Position numbers and translations under genes: made by a program. Below the pieces are notes generated by a model. It was not told where the DNA came from and did not search any database. It saw only the letters and a program-made list of their open reading frames with translations. Positions 8,663 through 16,985 of a stretch of DNA of 64,000 nt are shown one piece after another; within the stretch, counting starts at the first letter, position 1; each line of letters starts with the position of its first letter. The stretch lies in IMG/VR virus record IMGVR_UViG_3300029813_000617, positions 27,231-91,230 of that record; one strand, given 5' to 3'. The DNA is from a virus.

Positions 8663-9313
8663 TCAAACGGCATCAACCTTTCGTATAACCCTGGCAGGAA
8701 CCCCATAGGCCACCATATTATCGGGGACATATCTTAGCACAACAGCGCCAGCCCCCACCAGGGAACCCCTACCGATAGTTACATGCTCTATAACTATTGC
8801 TCCGATGCCAACCCACGCAGCTGAACATACCCTTACTCCGCCAGCCAGACAAACTCCTGGGCAAATGTGAACTCCATCACCTATGATGCAGTGGTGACCA
8901 ATACTAGTGCAAGAATTGATTATTGCGTTCTCTCCGATCGTTGCCCCAGGTTTTATCACTGCCCCAGCCCCAATCACAGTACCTGAGCCGACAGGCACGT
9001 CAGCTGCGATGACAGCACTGGGATGAATGGCGGTAGCCAATCTAAAGCCACTATCACGAACCAGTTTGGACAACCTTAGTCGTGCTCTGCAGTTCCCGAA
9101 CGCAAGAATACAGTACTCGACACCCATTTCCTTGAGATTGTCTAATTGTTCCTTTCCACCAAGAATAAAGGCTTCACAGAACTCTATACCACGACGCTCG
9201 GGATTCACATCGTCGAGAAATCCTACAATCTCGTACTCGCCCTGCAAGCGTACAATGTCGGCAACCACTAAAGCGTGTCCTGAAGCACCCCAGACCACCA
9301 ACTTGCGTTTCAC
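8663..9313 (-). CDS. NeuD/PglD-like sugar O/N-acetyltransferase, left-handed beta-helix
   Basis: 216 residues with GTG start. An N-terminal Rossmann-like part (KLVVWGASGHALVVADIV, residues 4-22) is followed by many hexapeptide repeats (VPVGSGTVIGAGAVIKPGA, ENAIINSCTSIGHHCIIGDG) with the catalytic His in the SIGHH segment. This layout is typical of PglD and NeuD. With the neighbouring aminotransferase it probably acetylates an amino sugar nucleotide. The reaction is inferred from family and context. Confidence 0.88.
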   Translation of the reverse strand: MKRKLVVWGASGHALVVADIVRLQGEYEIVGFLDDVNPERRGIEFCEAFILGGKEQLDNLKEMGVEYCILAFGNCRARLRLSKLVRDSGFRLATAIHPSAVIAADVPVGSGTVIGAGAVIKPGATIGENAIINSCTSIGHHCIIGDGVHICPGVCLAGGVRVCSAAWVGIGAIVIEHVTIGRGSLVGAGAVVLRYVPDNMVAYGVPARVIRKVDAV

Positions 9314-9319
9314 GAGGTA

Positions 9320-9448
9320 CTATCTCCTTTTCGATACGTCGCTATCAACCGAATACAGATGAACATCTTTGCACCAACGAAGCACTTTACAGATTTCGAG
9401 ACCGACTTCTGTGCCTCCTGGAAACACCAAAACTCTGTAGGGTCTCAC
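9320..9448 (-). pseudogene. truncated ATP-grasp enzyme (N-terminal remnant)
   Basis: A 42-residue frame from a GTG at 9448 that overlaps the preceding methyltransferase stop as GTGA, with GGCAGGAG upstream. It contains RVLVFPGGTEVGLEICKVLR, the typical N-terminal pre-ATP-grasp Rossmann strand of carboxylate-amine ligase-like enzymes in surface-glycan clusters. It then stops after SDVSKRR, and the acetyltransferase gene starts 7 bases later. The ATP-binding and catalytic part (usually about 300 residues) is absent, so this is read as a deletion remnant that is still translated. Confidence 0.6.
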
Positions 9449-10038
9449 ACTCCTGCCTCTGAAGGTAGGATGCGCTGGCAAATAAGCATATTGGGAACCT
9501 CCTGAACTCTCTCCCATTCAGGATTATTAGTTAGCACCTGGTTTACGGCCTTTGCAACGCTTTTCCACTCAATGTCATGGAAGGCAACATGACCACCCAC
9601 AACAACCCATTTTAGGAATCCGCAGTCACTAAGAACTGTTGCGGTGTCATGACCACCGTCTATGAAAAGTAAACCTACTGGCTCCCAATCTAACTTAACA
9701 GCATCCAGGGAGTTCATCTCGTGAACTTCAATCTTATGTCTCCAAGGCTTCACATTCCGCTCAAAAATGTCGCGAGTATCGGGTTTTTTTGAGGGTACAA
9801 TTCCCCGCCCTGTTTTATCTCTGGGAACTCTACCACCCCTCGGAGCTTTCACAAGAAAGTAATCAATGCAGATCACTTTTCTCGCCACAGGAGCCATTGC
9901 AACGGTTGATTTGCCGAAATAGCTACCAACCTCCAGCACAACTTGATCCCGCGCAAGGCGCTCTAACACCTCAGCCTGTGCCAAGGATAACCAGCCGAAA
10001 ACTTTAGCTATTCGCTGAGATAACGATATCTCCGCCAT
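9445..10038 (-). CDS. SAM-dependent methyltransferase (class I, Methyltransf_24-like)
   Basis: About 197 residues. VVLEVGSYFGKSTVAMA is the SAM-binding loop, followed by VICIDYF, LLFIDGGHD and VVVGGHVAFHDI, the order seen in CmcI/Methyltransf_24 proteins. The ATG at 10038 has GGGGAG 8 bases upstream; a GTG at 10047 is the alternative. Role in the cassette is probably O- or N-methylation of a sugar or its substituent. Confidence 0.75.
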   Translation of the reverse strand: MAEISLSQRIAKVFGWLSLAQAEVLERLARDQVVLEVGSYFGKSTVAMAPVARKVICIDYFLVKAPRGGRVPRDKTGRGIVPSKKPDTRDIFERNVKPWRHKIEVHEMNSLDAVKLDWEPVGLLFIDGGHDTATVLSDCGFLKWVVVGGHVAFHDIEWKSVAKAVNQVLTNNPEWERVQEVPNMLICQRILPSEAGV

Positions 10039-10043
10039 AGTAC

Positions 10044-10922
10044 TCACTCCCCAAAAATCTCTAGTTCCTTAATGACGTATTTGCACCACTTACCAAATGC
10101 TAGATCTTGATACCACACTACCTGAGCAAGTTCTCCCATTTGCAATAGCTTCTCCACCGAGGAGGAGAAAGAGTTCAAGATATCCTCAGCTTCCTCAGCC
10201 GAACTCGCATAGAAACTCATTTGATCCCAGTCCAGGAACGCTTTGAAAGGGCGAGTATCTATGTCACTGATAAGTAAAGGCACTATCCCTAACTGCATTG
10301 CCTCATAGAACCTAAAGGAAGTTGGCCCATAGCCTCGCGGGCTGAGGGCGATATAGGACTGGAGCATCTGGTTGACAAAGAAACCAAGACTTTTGACGCT
10401 GCCGCGTATGTCAGTATCATCTCTCTTGCCTAGAAGGCACTGCATCTCGAATCGGATCGTTGGGTATGTCCCCAACCTCCCAACAAAAGAGGCTAGCCAC
10501 TTTTTTCTCGGCTTAGGAGAAGGAGTCTTGTATGGATAAACCAACAAGGGCACATCGAAACTTTTTCCTCTGCGGGACGAGAAAAACTTGGTGATTCTAC
10601 CAAGATCAACTAGAGGGCCTGCAGAGTCCTGGCAGATTGTAAAGGTCCTATCCTCATTGAGAGTTCGTTCTAACACTTGCTGCTGAAGGAATTCCAGTCC
10701 CGTCTTTCCATGACTGTGATTCCAGTGATACCAGGTCCAGTATATGGGAAGATAATGCCAATCAGCAACACCAGGTCGATTCGTGACAAATCCTGGGTTC
10801 TGCTCGAGAAATCTAAGGAAATCTTGCTCAATGCCATAGCTTCCTTTGTTATGTGCAGGATAGGCAAATACGGTAGATTGTGGTTGGAGCTCAGGAGGTA
10901 CTGGCAGAACGAATATCTTCAC
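10044..10922 (-). CDS. exostosin-like glycosyltransferase (GT47-type)
   Basis: 292 residues, GTG start after GGAG. The C-terminal half has the exostosin signature SFRFYEAMQLGIVPLLISD and a preceding ASFVGRLGTYPTIR segment. Bacterial exostosin-family proteins transfer sugars onto glycan chains. About 90 bases without a gene separate it from the next gene upstream; no promoter is evident there. Confidence 0.75.
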   Translation of the reverse strand: MKIFVLPVPPELQPQSTVFAYPAHNKGSYGIEQDFLRFLEQNPGFVTNRPGVADWHYLPIYWTWYHWNHSHGKTGLEFLQQQVLERTLNEDRTFTICQDSAGPLVDLGRITKFFSSRRGKSFDVPLLVYPYKTPSPKPRKKWLASFVGRLGTYPTIRFEMQCLLGKRDDTDIRGSVKSLGFFVNQMLQSYIALSPRGYGPTSFRFYEAMQLGIVPLLISDIDTRPFKAFLDWDQMSFYASSAEEAEDILNSFSSSVEKLLQMGELAQVVWYQDLAFGKWCKYVIKELEIFGE

Positions 10923-11011
10923 TTCAACGACTCCATCCGCATCTTTTACACAGGGGTAAGAAGCGTTCTCCCCTGCTTAGTCTTTCGTATACCTCTTTGT
11001 ATGGCTAAACA

Positions 11012-11698
11012 TCAATTCCCCTTAATCAGGTCAGCACACCAGAGGCAGAACAGAGAGCCTTTTAGTCTGGTCAGTACCTGTTCCGTACCAGGATTTGGAT
11101 AAAAAAAAGCCTCTTCTACCACAGAGAATTCTGGTAGTGCAGCTAAGACTTGAGATTTGGTGAAAATCCTGTGAGCATTGAAGCAGAGCATGGATGTATG
11201 GCTTATAGGTACACTTATTATGAAGTGTCCTCCTGGCTCAACTACTCGGGAAACCTCTTTGAATGCTTTGATGCTGCCATACGGGTCTAACTTGTCGCCA
11301 TACCGACCTAACCCAACATGCTCTATTACGCACAAGCTACACAAGAGTTCCACGGAGCCATCGGCAACAGGAAGATTGGTGATTGAAGCTCGCCTGCAAG
11401 TCAAGTTAGGTAAAGAGACTGGAAGGGGCCTTATATCAAAACTAGTAGTTGGGAACAACCGAGAGATGATCCCTACGAGAAGTGCAGTTGAACCCACGTC
11501 AACTACACTCTTTGGATGAATCTCAACGATTCTCTTAAAAGCCCACGTATCCTGACGGAAGCAAAATCCATCCACATGAGTCACAGCGGTTTTCTGGCCG
11601 AGACACGGGTATCGAATTCCTCCCTTCTCTGCACCAGGAAGTTTCATGTAGGCTATGTACTCTCTGCGATACTCCTCCATCATCTCTTCCCGATTCAC
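11012..11698 (-). CDS. DUF268-like SAM methyltransferase
   Basis: 228 residues. SVVDVGSTALLVG replaces the classic SAM glycine loop; SFDIRPLP, and then LCVIEHVGLGRYGDKLDP and EVSRVVEPGGHFIIS, are typical of DUF268/type-11-like methyltransferases in O-antigen loci. GTG start at 11698 with GGAG 9 bases upstream, directly after the previous gene's stop. Confidence 0.75.
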   Translation of the reverse strand: MNREEMMEEYRREYIAYMKLPGAEKGGIRYPCLGQKTAVTHVDGFCFRQDTWAFKRIVEIHPKSVVDVGSTALLVGIISRLFPTTSFDIRPLPVSLPNLTCRRASITNLPVADGSVELLCSLCVIEHVGLGRYGDKLDPYGSIKAFKEVSRVVEPGGHFIISVPISHTSMLCFNAHRIFTKSQVLAALPEFSVVEEAFFYPNPGTEQVLTRLKGSLFCLWCADLIKGN

Positions 11699-12291
11699 TA
11701 TTCTGTCTCCACTTGATACGAAAACACCAGAACTCCTCGATGTATCTTCTGGAAAGATCCCTTTCCCGTGTAATCCAAACAGACAAAACTCGAACTAATT
11801 CTGTATACAGCAAAGTCCACCTCAGCTCTTGTAGGCCAGTTATAGCCACACACCTCGGGATCTCTCTTTCCAAAATCATCTACATCGTCGATTGCGATAA
11901 CAAGTGAAGAGCTAGGACAATATTGACGAATAGTTTCTAGCTCATCTAACAAAGGGCACGGAAAATCTGCACCGCCAGTGCCACTGCCACTAAAGTGCCC
12001 ATCTAGCCAGAAGAAGATTCGATCTTCGGAAGAACACAATGGAAAGGTCTGCTTACGAAAGATCTCGTAGCTTTTACCCAGGAAGACCTGCTGATTCGCC
12101 CCTGTTGGATACTGAGACACCGCTAACCTATAAAGCCCTAGTGCAACTTCAACAGTATAACAGCGCTCAAATATACCTGACTCAAGAGCCCTTCGGAAAG
12201 AGTACCCCAGATGTGTCCCTGACTCGATGAATACATTGCACTGAGCATCCCTAGCAATCTTCAAGATTTGAGATGTGATAGTGGACATCAT
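11698..12291 (-). CDS. SAM-methyltransferase-like protein of glycan clusters
   Basis: 197 residues. FIESGTHLGYSFRRAL resembles a SAM-binding loop, CYTVEVA the acidic strand, and RIFFWLDGHFSGSGTGG a catalytic-loop-like segment followed by CPLLDELETI. Similar proteins occur in polysaccharide loci, usually annotated as FkbM-like or O-methyltransferase-like. Enzymatic activity is not certain. Tightly packed with its neighbours. Confidence 0.6.
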   Translation of the reverse strand: MMSTITSQILKIARDAQCNVFIESGTHLGYSFRRALESGIFERCYTVEVALGLYRLAVSQYPTGANQQVFLGKSYEIFRKQTFPLCSSEDRIFFWLDGHFSGSGTGGADFPCPLLDELETIRQYCPSSSLVIAIDDVDDFGKRDPEVCGYNWPTRAEVDFAVYRISSSFVCLDYTGKGSFQKIHRGVLVFSYQVETE

Positions 12292-12295
12292 CTAC

Positions 12296-12943
12296 TTACT
12301 TAGGGTCTCGGCAGATCGCAACAACTGGCGATGCTTTTGTGTCAGTATCCAAGGAAGGACCGAGAGTGTGATTAGAGAGCCTAACGTCACCGAAATATGA
12401 GAGAAGGACATCTCGAAACTCTCCAGCAGTCCATTCTCGAACATGCCGTATGTTTCCTGGGGGGCCCTCGCTCTGTGCTCCTCCTCTAGAGTTTCTGTTC
12501 GGCGACGAGATGTAAAGAGTTCCTGGGTCTTTGAGAATGCGGCGTAGCTGACTCAGCACCTTCTGATAATCCTTGACATGCTCAATGATCTCAATGGCAG
12601 CGATGATATCAAAGCCAGCGTCGGGCAGAGAAGAATCCTTTATATCCCCACACAGAAAGCGAACGTTCTTCAAGGGGAAACACTTCCTAGCAAACTCATA
12701 GCCACGAGGGACTATTTCGACTCCAGTCACCGACCGAGCCTCTTGGGCCAGAATGGCTGTACCTAAACCTGAACCCGATCCGACATCACAAACTACCCTA
12801 TCTACAGACTCACGTGCAACAGCCTCGTAGATTTCTCGCTGGGGGTAAGAGAATAACACCCTACTTTTCCCCCAACGATCGAACATAGTCTCTACAGGAT
12901 TACATTCCATCTCGGGATTTTCTTTGTACATCATGGTCCTCAC
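12296..12943 (-). CDS. SAM-dependent methyltransferase (type 11)
   Basis: 215 residues. VVCDVGSGSGLGTAIL (SAM motif I), VTGVEIVPRGYEFA, GFDIIAAIEIIEHV and LKDPGTLYISSPN are classic class I motifs. GTG start overlaps the upstream stop by 4 bases; an ATG at 12934 preceded by GAGG is the alternative. Part of the glycan cassette; substrate unknown. Confidence 0.85.
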   Translation of the reverse strand: MRTMMYKENPEMECNPVETMFDRWGKSRVLFSYPQREIYEAVARESVDRVVCDVGSGSGLGTAILAQEARSVTGVEIVPRGYEFARKCFPLKNVRFLCGDIKDSSLPDAGFDIIAAIEIIEHVKDYQKVLSQLRRILKDPGTLYISSPNRNSRGGAQSEGPPGNIRHVREWTAGEFRDVLLSYFGDVRLSNHTLGPSLDTDTKASPVVAICRDPK

Positions 12944-13734
12944 TTTACAGGAGTATTTGGGAGACTGACTATCTCCCGCCAGTTCTTGTTGCGGTGTATC
13001 TCAAGACCACCAAACTGCATATTTACGAAACCTAGCTTTTTGGAGAGTTGCTGCTCACCCCAGTTATTTTCGTTCCTATAATACAGTTCTACCAGACCTA
13101 GGGCGATGTTGCTGCGAGCAAGCAGTTCTTCCAGGAACTTGGCACGATATACTGATAGCCAAAGAACAACTGGCCAGCACCTGCTCTTCAACACTCCATC
13201 TTGGAAGCGTGTCCACCATAACGTATAGTCCTGTTGTCGAGTAGGTGTAAGGTGTACTCCTCTGAAAGAAACCTGACCAGGGTCAACGCTTATATGGGTA
13301 AGGTTGCCTAGTTGGAAGTTGTGAGCTCTTCCGATTAGCGGATAGCCAACCAGGCGTATCTGCACTAACTCTTTGTCTCTTTCAAAAGCATCGCAACTAT
13401 GCTTAAGGAGTTGCTCCAACTCAGAAACATACACATTGTCATCTAAGTGAATGAAACTAAGATCGGAGCCTTGTTCATGAGCCTTGCGTACAGCAGAGAG
13501 AAGAGCCGCAGTGCCACCAAGACGCTTCAGACGCTGAATGTAGGTAATGTTCGGCTTGTTATAAATCTCCTTGCCTACTCCATACCAAGTGGATCCAGGC
13601 TTTGGTAAATCGTCAACAACAATGTGAGGATAAGTCTCGCCAACAACCTTCCTTAGTGAGGCTAGGGAGTACCGAGCAAACTGAGCACGCTGCTGACTGT
13701 GAATGTAGCTCGGCGTCACAATTGTAAGCTGCAC
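12940..13734 (-). CDS. glycosyltransferase family 2-like
   Basis: 264 residues from a GTG at 13734 with AGGGGAG 8 bases upstream. A longer ATG form would overlap the upstream gene by 38 bases and adds unlikely residues. VQLTIVTPSYIHSQQRA matches the GT-A N terminus and SFIHLDDNVYVSE supplies the DDN metal-binding motif. Divergent from standard GT2 in its C-terminal half. Confidence 0.75.
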   Translation of the reverse strand: MQLTIVTPSYIHSQQRAQFARYSLASLRKVVGETYPHIVVDDLPKPGSTWYGVGKEIYNKPNITYIQRLKRLGGTAALLSAVRKAHEQGSDLSFIHLDDNVYVSELEQLLKHSCDAFERDKELVQIRLVGYPLIGRAHNFQLGNLTHISVDPGQVSFRGVHLTPTRQQDYTLWWTRFQDGVLKSRCWPVVLWLSVYRAKFLEELLARSNIALGLVELYYRNENNWGEQQLSKKLGFVNMQFGGLEIHRNKNWREIVSLPNTPVK

Positions 13735-13738
13735 CTTG

Positions 13739-14239
13739 CTATTCTCCCCTTGAGGCTTCGCACAAAAGATCCCCATCTATAATGGATCCATTGCGCGAGG
13801 GAACTACTCTGCAGCTTATGATGCTGAATCCCGCCTGCTCTACAAAATGTCTTAGGCTCTCCACGTCAAATAGGTTGTGGTTTAGATACCCAGGTCCTCT
13901 ATTCTGCATACCCAGAATGCTGTGAAGTCCCGTGCTCGCTCGGAAAGCCAAGTCTCCTGCAAGCCAACGCCTCATATGTGTAGTGATGTTAGGGCATCGA
14001 ATTTTCAACCGCCCTCCAATCTTCAATACTCTGAGCCACTCTCTAAGCGTCGCAGGAAAATCTGAGGCAGGTATATGCTCAACCAAGTGCGATGAGTAAA
14101 CCTCGTCTACACTCTCGTCAGGATAATCCAGATGTCTTACATCCATTCTCTGATCAGCTTTAGAGTAATACTTATCTATGTTCACGTAGCCCTTGAGAAG
14201 AGCTCCGCCACAACCCAGGTTCAGTTTTAGAGTACACAC
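13739..14239 (-). CDS. small SAM methyltransferase-like protein
   Basis: 166 residues, GTG start with GGAGGG 7 bases upstream. KLNLGCGGALLKGYVNID, MDVRHLDYPDESVDEVY, SSHLVEHIP and VLKIGGRLKIRCPN are the usual type-11 motifs in the short glycan-locus version (often beside glycosyltransferases). May be a methyltransferase or a SAM-fold protein without activity. Confidence 0.8.
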   Translation of the reverse strand: MCTLKLNLGCGGALLKGYVNIDKYYSKADQRMDVRHLDYPDESVDEVYSSHLVEHIPASDFPATLREWLRVLKIGGRLKIRCPNITTHMRRWLAGDLAFRASTGLHSILGMQNRGPGYLNHNLFDVESLRHFVEQAGFSIISCRVVPSRNGSIIDGDLLCEASRGE

Positions 14240-15222
14240 TATGAAACCCTCCTAATCATCTGAGCTATACGCATGTCCCAAGTGTGACGAGCAAGTACTT
14301 CCCTTCGCCCTGCAGTAGCAATTTCCTCACGTTCCTCCTCGTGGGCAAGATAGTACTTGGCTAACTCTATAGCTTCAGGTACTGAGTTGAACCACACTAG
14401 GTGTTTCCTGTTCTCAAAGAATGTCTCTATGCCAGGTACATAGTGAGTTAAGTGAAAAGCCCCACTAGCCATCGAGTTCATGGCACGTCTCCACGATGCG
14501 TACATATGAATATCGTTCACACCATTGACACCCAGGGTAACTTTTGTGCGAGAGCAAACTTTAGAGAATGTGCCACCAAAGACAAATGGGTGCAGGTACA
14601 CATCTCCCCTCTCTCTCAGATACACCCAACTCCCGATAGTTCCAAAGATATGTAAACAGAATCCCTCACCAAGAATAGTTTCTAGCAACTGGCGGCGAAC
14701 CTTGTAGCCTGTATTCTGAGGAAGAGGGATATTAGATCCCATAAAGACTAGATCCCAGGTCTTCTCTTCCTTTTTTGGGTAGAATACTTCAGGATCGACA
14801 CCGCAACCCCACCAATCTCCAACATACTTCACACCCGCTGCTTCATATATGTTGCGACACCTCGCGTCATCATTGTTGAACAAGGTGCAATCTGCGTACT
14901 GACCTATATCAACTACCCATGGTTGCAAGTTCCACCGAAAGTCTCCATAGAAATGAATGACATAGGTATCCAAGCTCTCCTTGATTGCTTCGACAGTAGC
15001 TCCAGAAACGTTTCCGCACTTCCCAAGGTGAATCAGGCGAGGCTGAAACCGCAGAGCAGCCTCGACTAGCATCTCATTCATTCGAATGACACCGTGTTTG
15101 GCAGCGAGAGATCCATTATCGAAAGTTTCTAGGGTAGCGATTTTGCGATACGCCTTTATTATACCATTCACGTTGTCTGCTGAGTAGGCAGACGAGATAG
15201 TATCAACGTATAGAACTTTCAT
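14239..15222 (-). CDS. CgeB-like glycosyltransferase
   Basis: 327 residues from ATG 15222, which overlaps the upstream stop as ATGA. An upstream ATG at 15321 would give an N-terminal extension inside the neighbouring gene and is rejected. The GT-B C-terminal half has GCGVDPEVFYP, DLVFMGSNIP and a region ending ARHTWDMRIAQMI, typical of CgeB/Glyco_trans_1_2 proteins. Probably a paralogue of the next gene. Confidence 0.75.
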   Translation of the reverse strand: MKVLYVDTISSAYSADNVNGIIKAYRKIATLETFDNGSLAAKHGVIRMNEMLVEAALRFQPRLIHLGKCGNVSGATVEAIKESLDTYVIHFYGDFRWNLQPWVVDIGQYADCTLFNNDDARCRNIYEAAGVKYVGDWWGCGVDPEVFYPKKEEKTWDLVFMGSNIPLPQNTGYKVRRQLLETILGEGFCLHIFGTIGSWVYLRERGDVYLHPFVFGGTFSKVCSRTKVTLGVNGVNDIHMYASWRRAMNSMASGAFHLTHYVPGIETFFENRKHLVWFNSVPEAIELAKYYLAHEEEREEIATAGRREVLARHTWDMRIAQMIRRVS

Positions 15223-16118
15223 ACAGATGCCTTTCCCGCAACTACTGCGTCGATTATGCGCTCCCCTACTCGTTTCCAAGTATGTTCCTGGACTTTCTCC
15301 AGGCCAAGCTTGCAAAGGCACTCTCTTTCTACATCATGGGACAGATAGTAGTCAATAAGATCAAGTTCCTCTGTAGGACTCCTGAACTGAGGTACGGCAT
15401 CTCCGAACAAATCCTCTATTCCGGCGTTCCAGGCCGAGATACAGAATCCACCGCTCGCCAATATGTCGAATACTCGGACTGGAACAAAACCCTGGTCTGA
15501 CATTTCGTGATACTGGTCATTCAGACTTATCTTGACTGAGCCATACAAATCAGCCAAGTCGTCATAAGGGAAAAACGCACCCCCATAGTATTTCTCAGGT
15601 AGAAGACTTTTCCATTGGCCACTCCACGCCTTTATCCTGTAATCTCCAGATAGCAAGGGGGTCAGAGCTCGTCGCCCCCAAGTTCCCTTGGGTCCCTGTC
15701 CTGGCCTGGGATTAGCTACAAGAGCTATGTCGCAGCCGAAATCCTTACGCTCTATGGGGGGAGTCTTGGAGCTAGCCCCAACCATCGTCTCAACATTTTG
15801 GCAACCCATATCACGGAGGACTTGAGTGAATGGTGAAGAGAGACAGAACACTTTGCCAAAGCGTTGCAGATAACTAGGGTTCCTCCCAGCAGAATTTGGG
15901 TGATCATAGAGCCAGGCGATAGTATAGATGTCGGGTAACCTTTGAAAATCATAACCCAATTGAAAGAAGCAAGCATCTGGATCCTTGTCTGAGACTTCGA
16001 CTCCTAGTGACTGTAGAGCCCTAGTGATCTCCTGTCTTACCCAATAGTCACCCCATAACAGAGCGGTGGATGGTGGTTTGGCATACTGCATATCACTCGA
16101 GAGGACATATATCCTCAT
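15219..16118 (-). CDS. CgeB-like glycosyltransferase
   Basis: 299 residues. ISLNDQYHEMSDQGFVPVR then DILASGGFCISAWNAGIEDL and EHTWKRVGERIIDAV match the nucleotide-sugar-binding C-terminal domain of CgeB-type GT-B enzymes. It shares the DxxASG(A/G)F and HTWxxR pattern with the gene downstream, so the pair probably arose by duplication. Confidence 0.78.
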   Translation of the reverse strand: MRIYVLSSDMQYAKPPSTALLWGDYWVRQEITRALQSLGVEVSDKDPDACFFQLGYDFQRLPDIYTIAWLYDHPNSAGRNPSYLQRFGKVFCLSSPFTQVLRDMGCQNVETMVGASSKTPPIERKDFGCDIALVANPRPGQGPKGTWGRRALTPLLSGDYRIKAWSGQWKSLLPEKYYGGAFFPYDDLADLYGSVKISLNDQYHEMSDQGFVPVRVFDILASGGFCISAWNAGIEDLFGDAVPQFRSPTEELDLIDYYLSHDVERECLCKLGLEKVQEHTWKRVGERIIDAVVAGKASV

Positions 16119-16119
16119 C

Positions 16120-16980
16120 TTACACGCCCCCTGGCATCTTTCCGCTATCAGGGCACCAAGTGTACTGCCCTATATCTCGAACTGTCACCTTGGTTTCATA
16201 GTGGCCGGGGTTTCCTAGTTTACCTTGCTCAGTTAGTTCTCTAACTCTCAATACGGCAGCATTATGAGCAGACGTTTTGAAGTCTCTATACATTGCCCCA
16301 TCTTGCATCTCAAAGTTTTCGTCAGGCAACTCTCTGCAGTTAGCATTTCTCACATAGGCACTTCTGAGTCCATGATGCTGCTGCCTCGTATGGAGCTCGC
16401 TATCCTCTAGGCCATATATACTGTGTTCACAGAAATACCCCAGCCTCACGAGTGTGGCAGCACTCATAACATAGAGTCCCCCAGGATTAGGGCAATTATC
16501 CAGGAAAACTCCCTCAACCTCTTTCCAAAGAGTCGGGGTAAACCACGTGTGTCCCCAGGGCTGACCAAACCCCTGCACGTTGTTGCCAACTATCCCGAGA
16601 CCAGGGAGCTCCGAAGCATAGCAAAGATAACTAAGCCAGTACGGGCTAACCTCTATGTCATTATCTATACAACAGTACCAAGCAGCTTCGCCTTCCGAGA
16701 CCTTTAGCCCAAAGTTCTTCCCTACTGCGATTCCTCTATTCTCGGGCAACAAAATCAATCTATCGATCAAGTCTGCTCGCCTGAGCTTCTTCAAGTTCGC
16801 AACGGTTTCATCCCAACTACCATTATCAACAACTGTTAAGACGTGAGGTAGGAAAGTATTCGCGAAGACCGAGATCAGGCTCTGGCCAGTACATTTCCAT
16901 CTGTTAAAAGTGACCATCGTAACGGAAGCCCTCTGTTCAGACTTCTTAGCATCCGCTACGAACTGTTCAGGGCTAAACAC
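16120..16980 (-). CDS. glycosyltransferase family 2
   Basis: 286 residues, GTG start after GAAGGA. SVTMVTFNRWKCTGQSL, LTVVDNGSWDETV and WYCCIDNDIEVSPYW (DND metal motif) mark a GT2 rhamnosyltransferase-like domain. Conserved GLEDSELHTR is the acceptor-side ED motif. It lies between the two-domain glycosyltransferase and the CgeB pair. Confidence 0.88.
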   Translation of the reverse strand: MFSPEQFVADAKKSEQRASVTMVTFNRWKCTGQSLISVFANTFLPHVLTVVDNGSWDETVANLKKLRRADLIDRLILLPENRGIAVGKNFGLKVSEGEAAWYCCIDNDIEVSPYWLSYLCYASELPGLGIVGNNVQGFGQPWGHTWFTPTLWKEVEGVFLDNCPNPGGLYVMSAATLVRLGYFCEHSIYGLEDSELHTRQQHHGLRSAYVRNANCRELPDENFEMQDGAMYRDFKTSAHNAAVLRVRELTEQGKLGNPGHYETKVTVRDIGQYTWCPDSGKMPGGV

Positions 16981-16985
16981 CTAGT

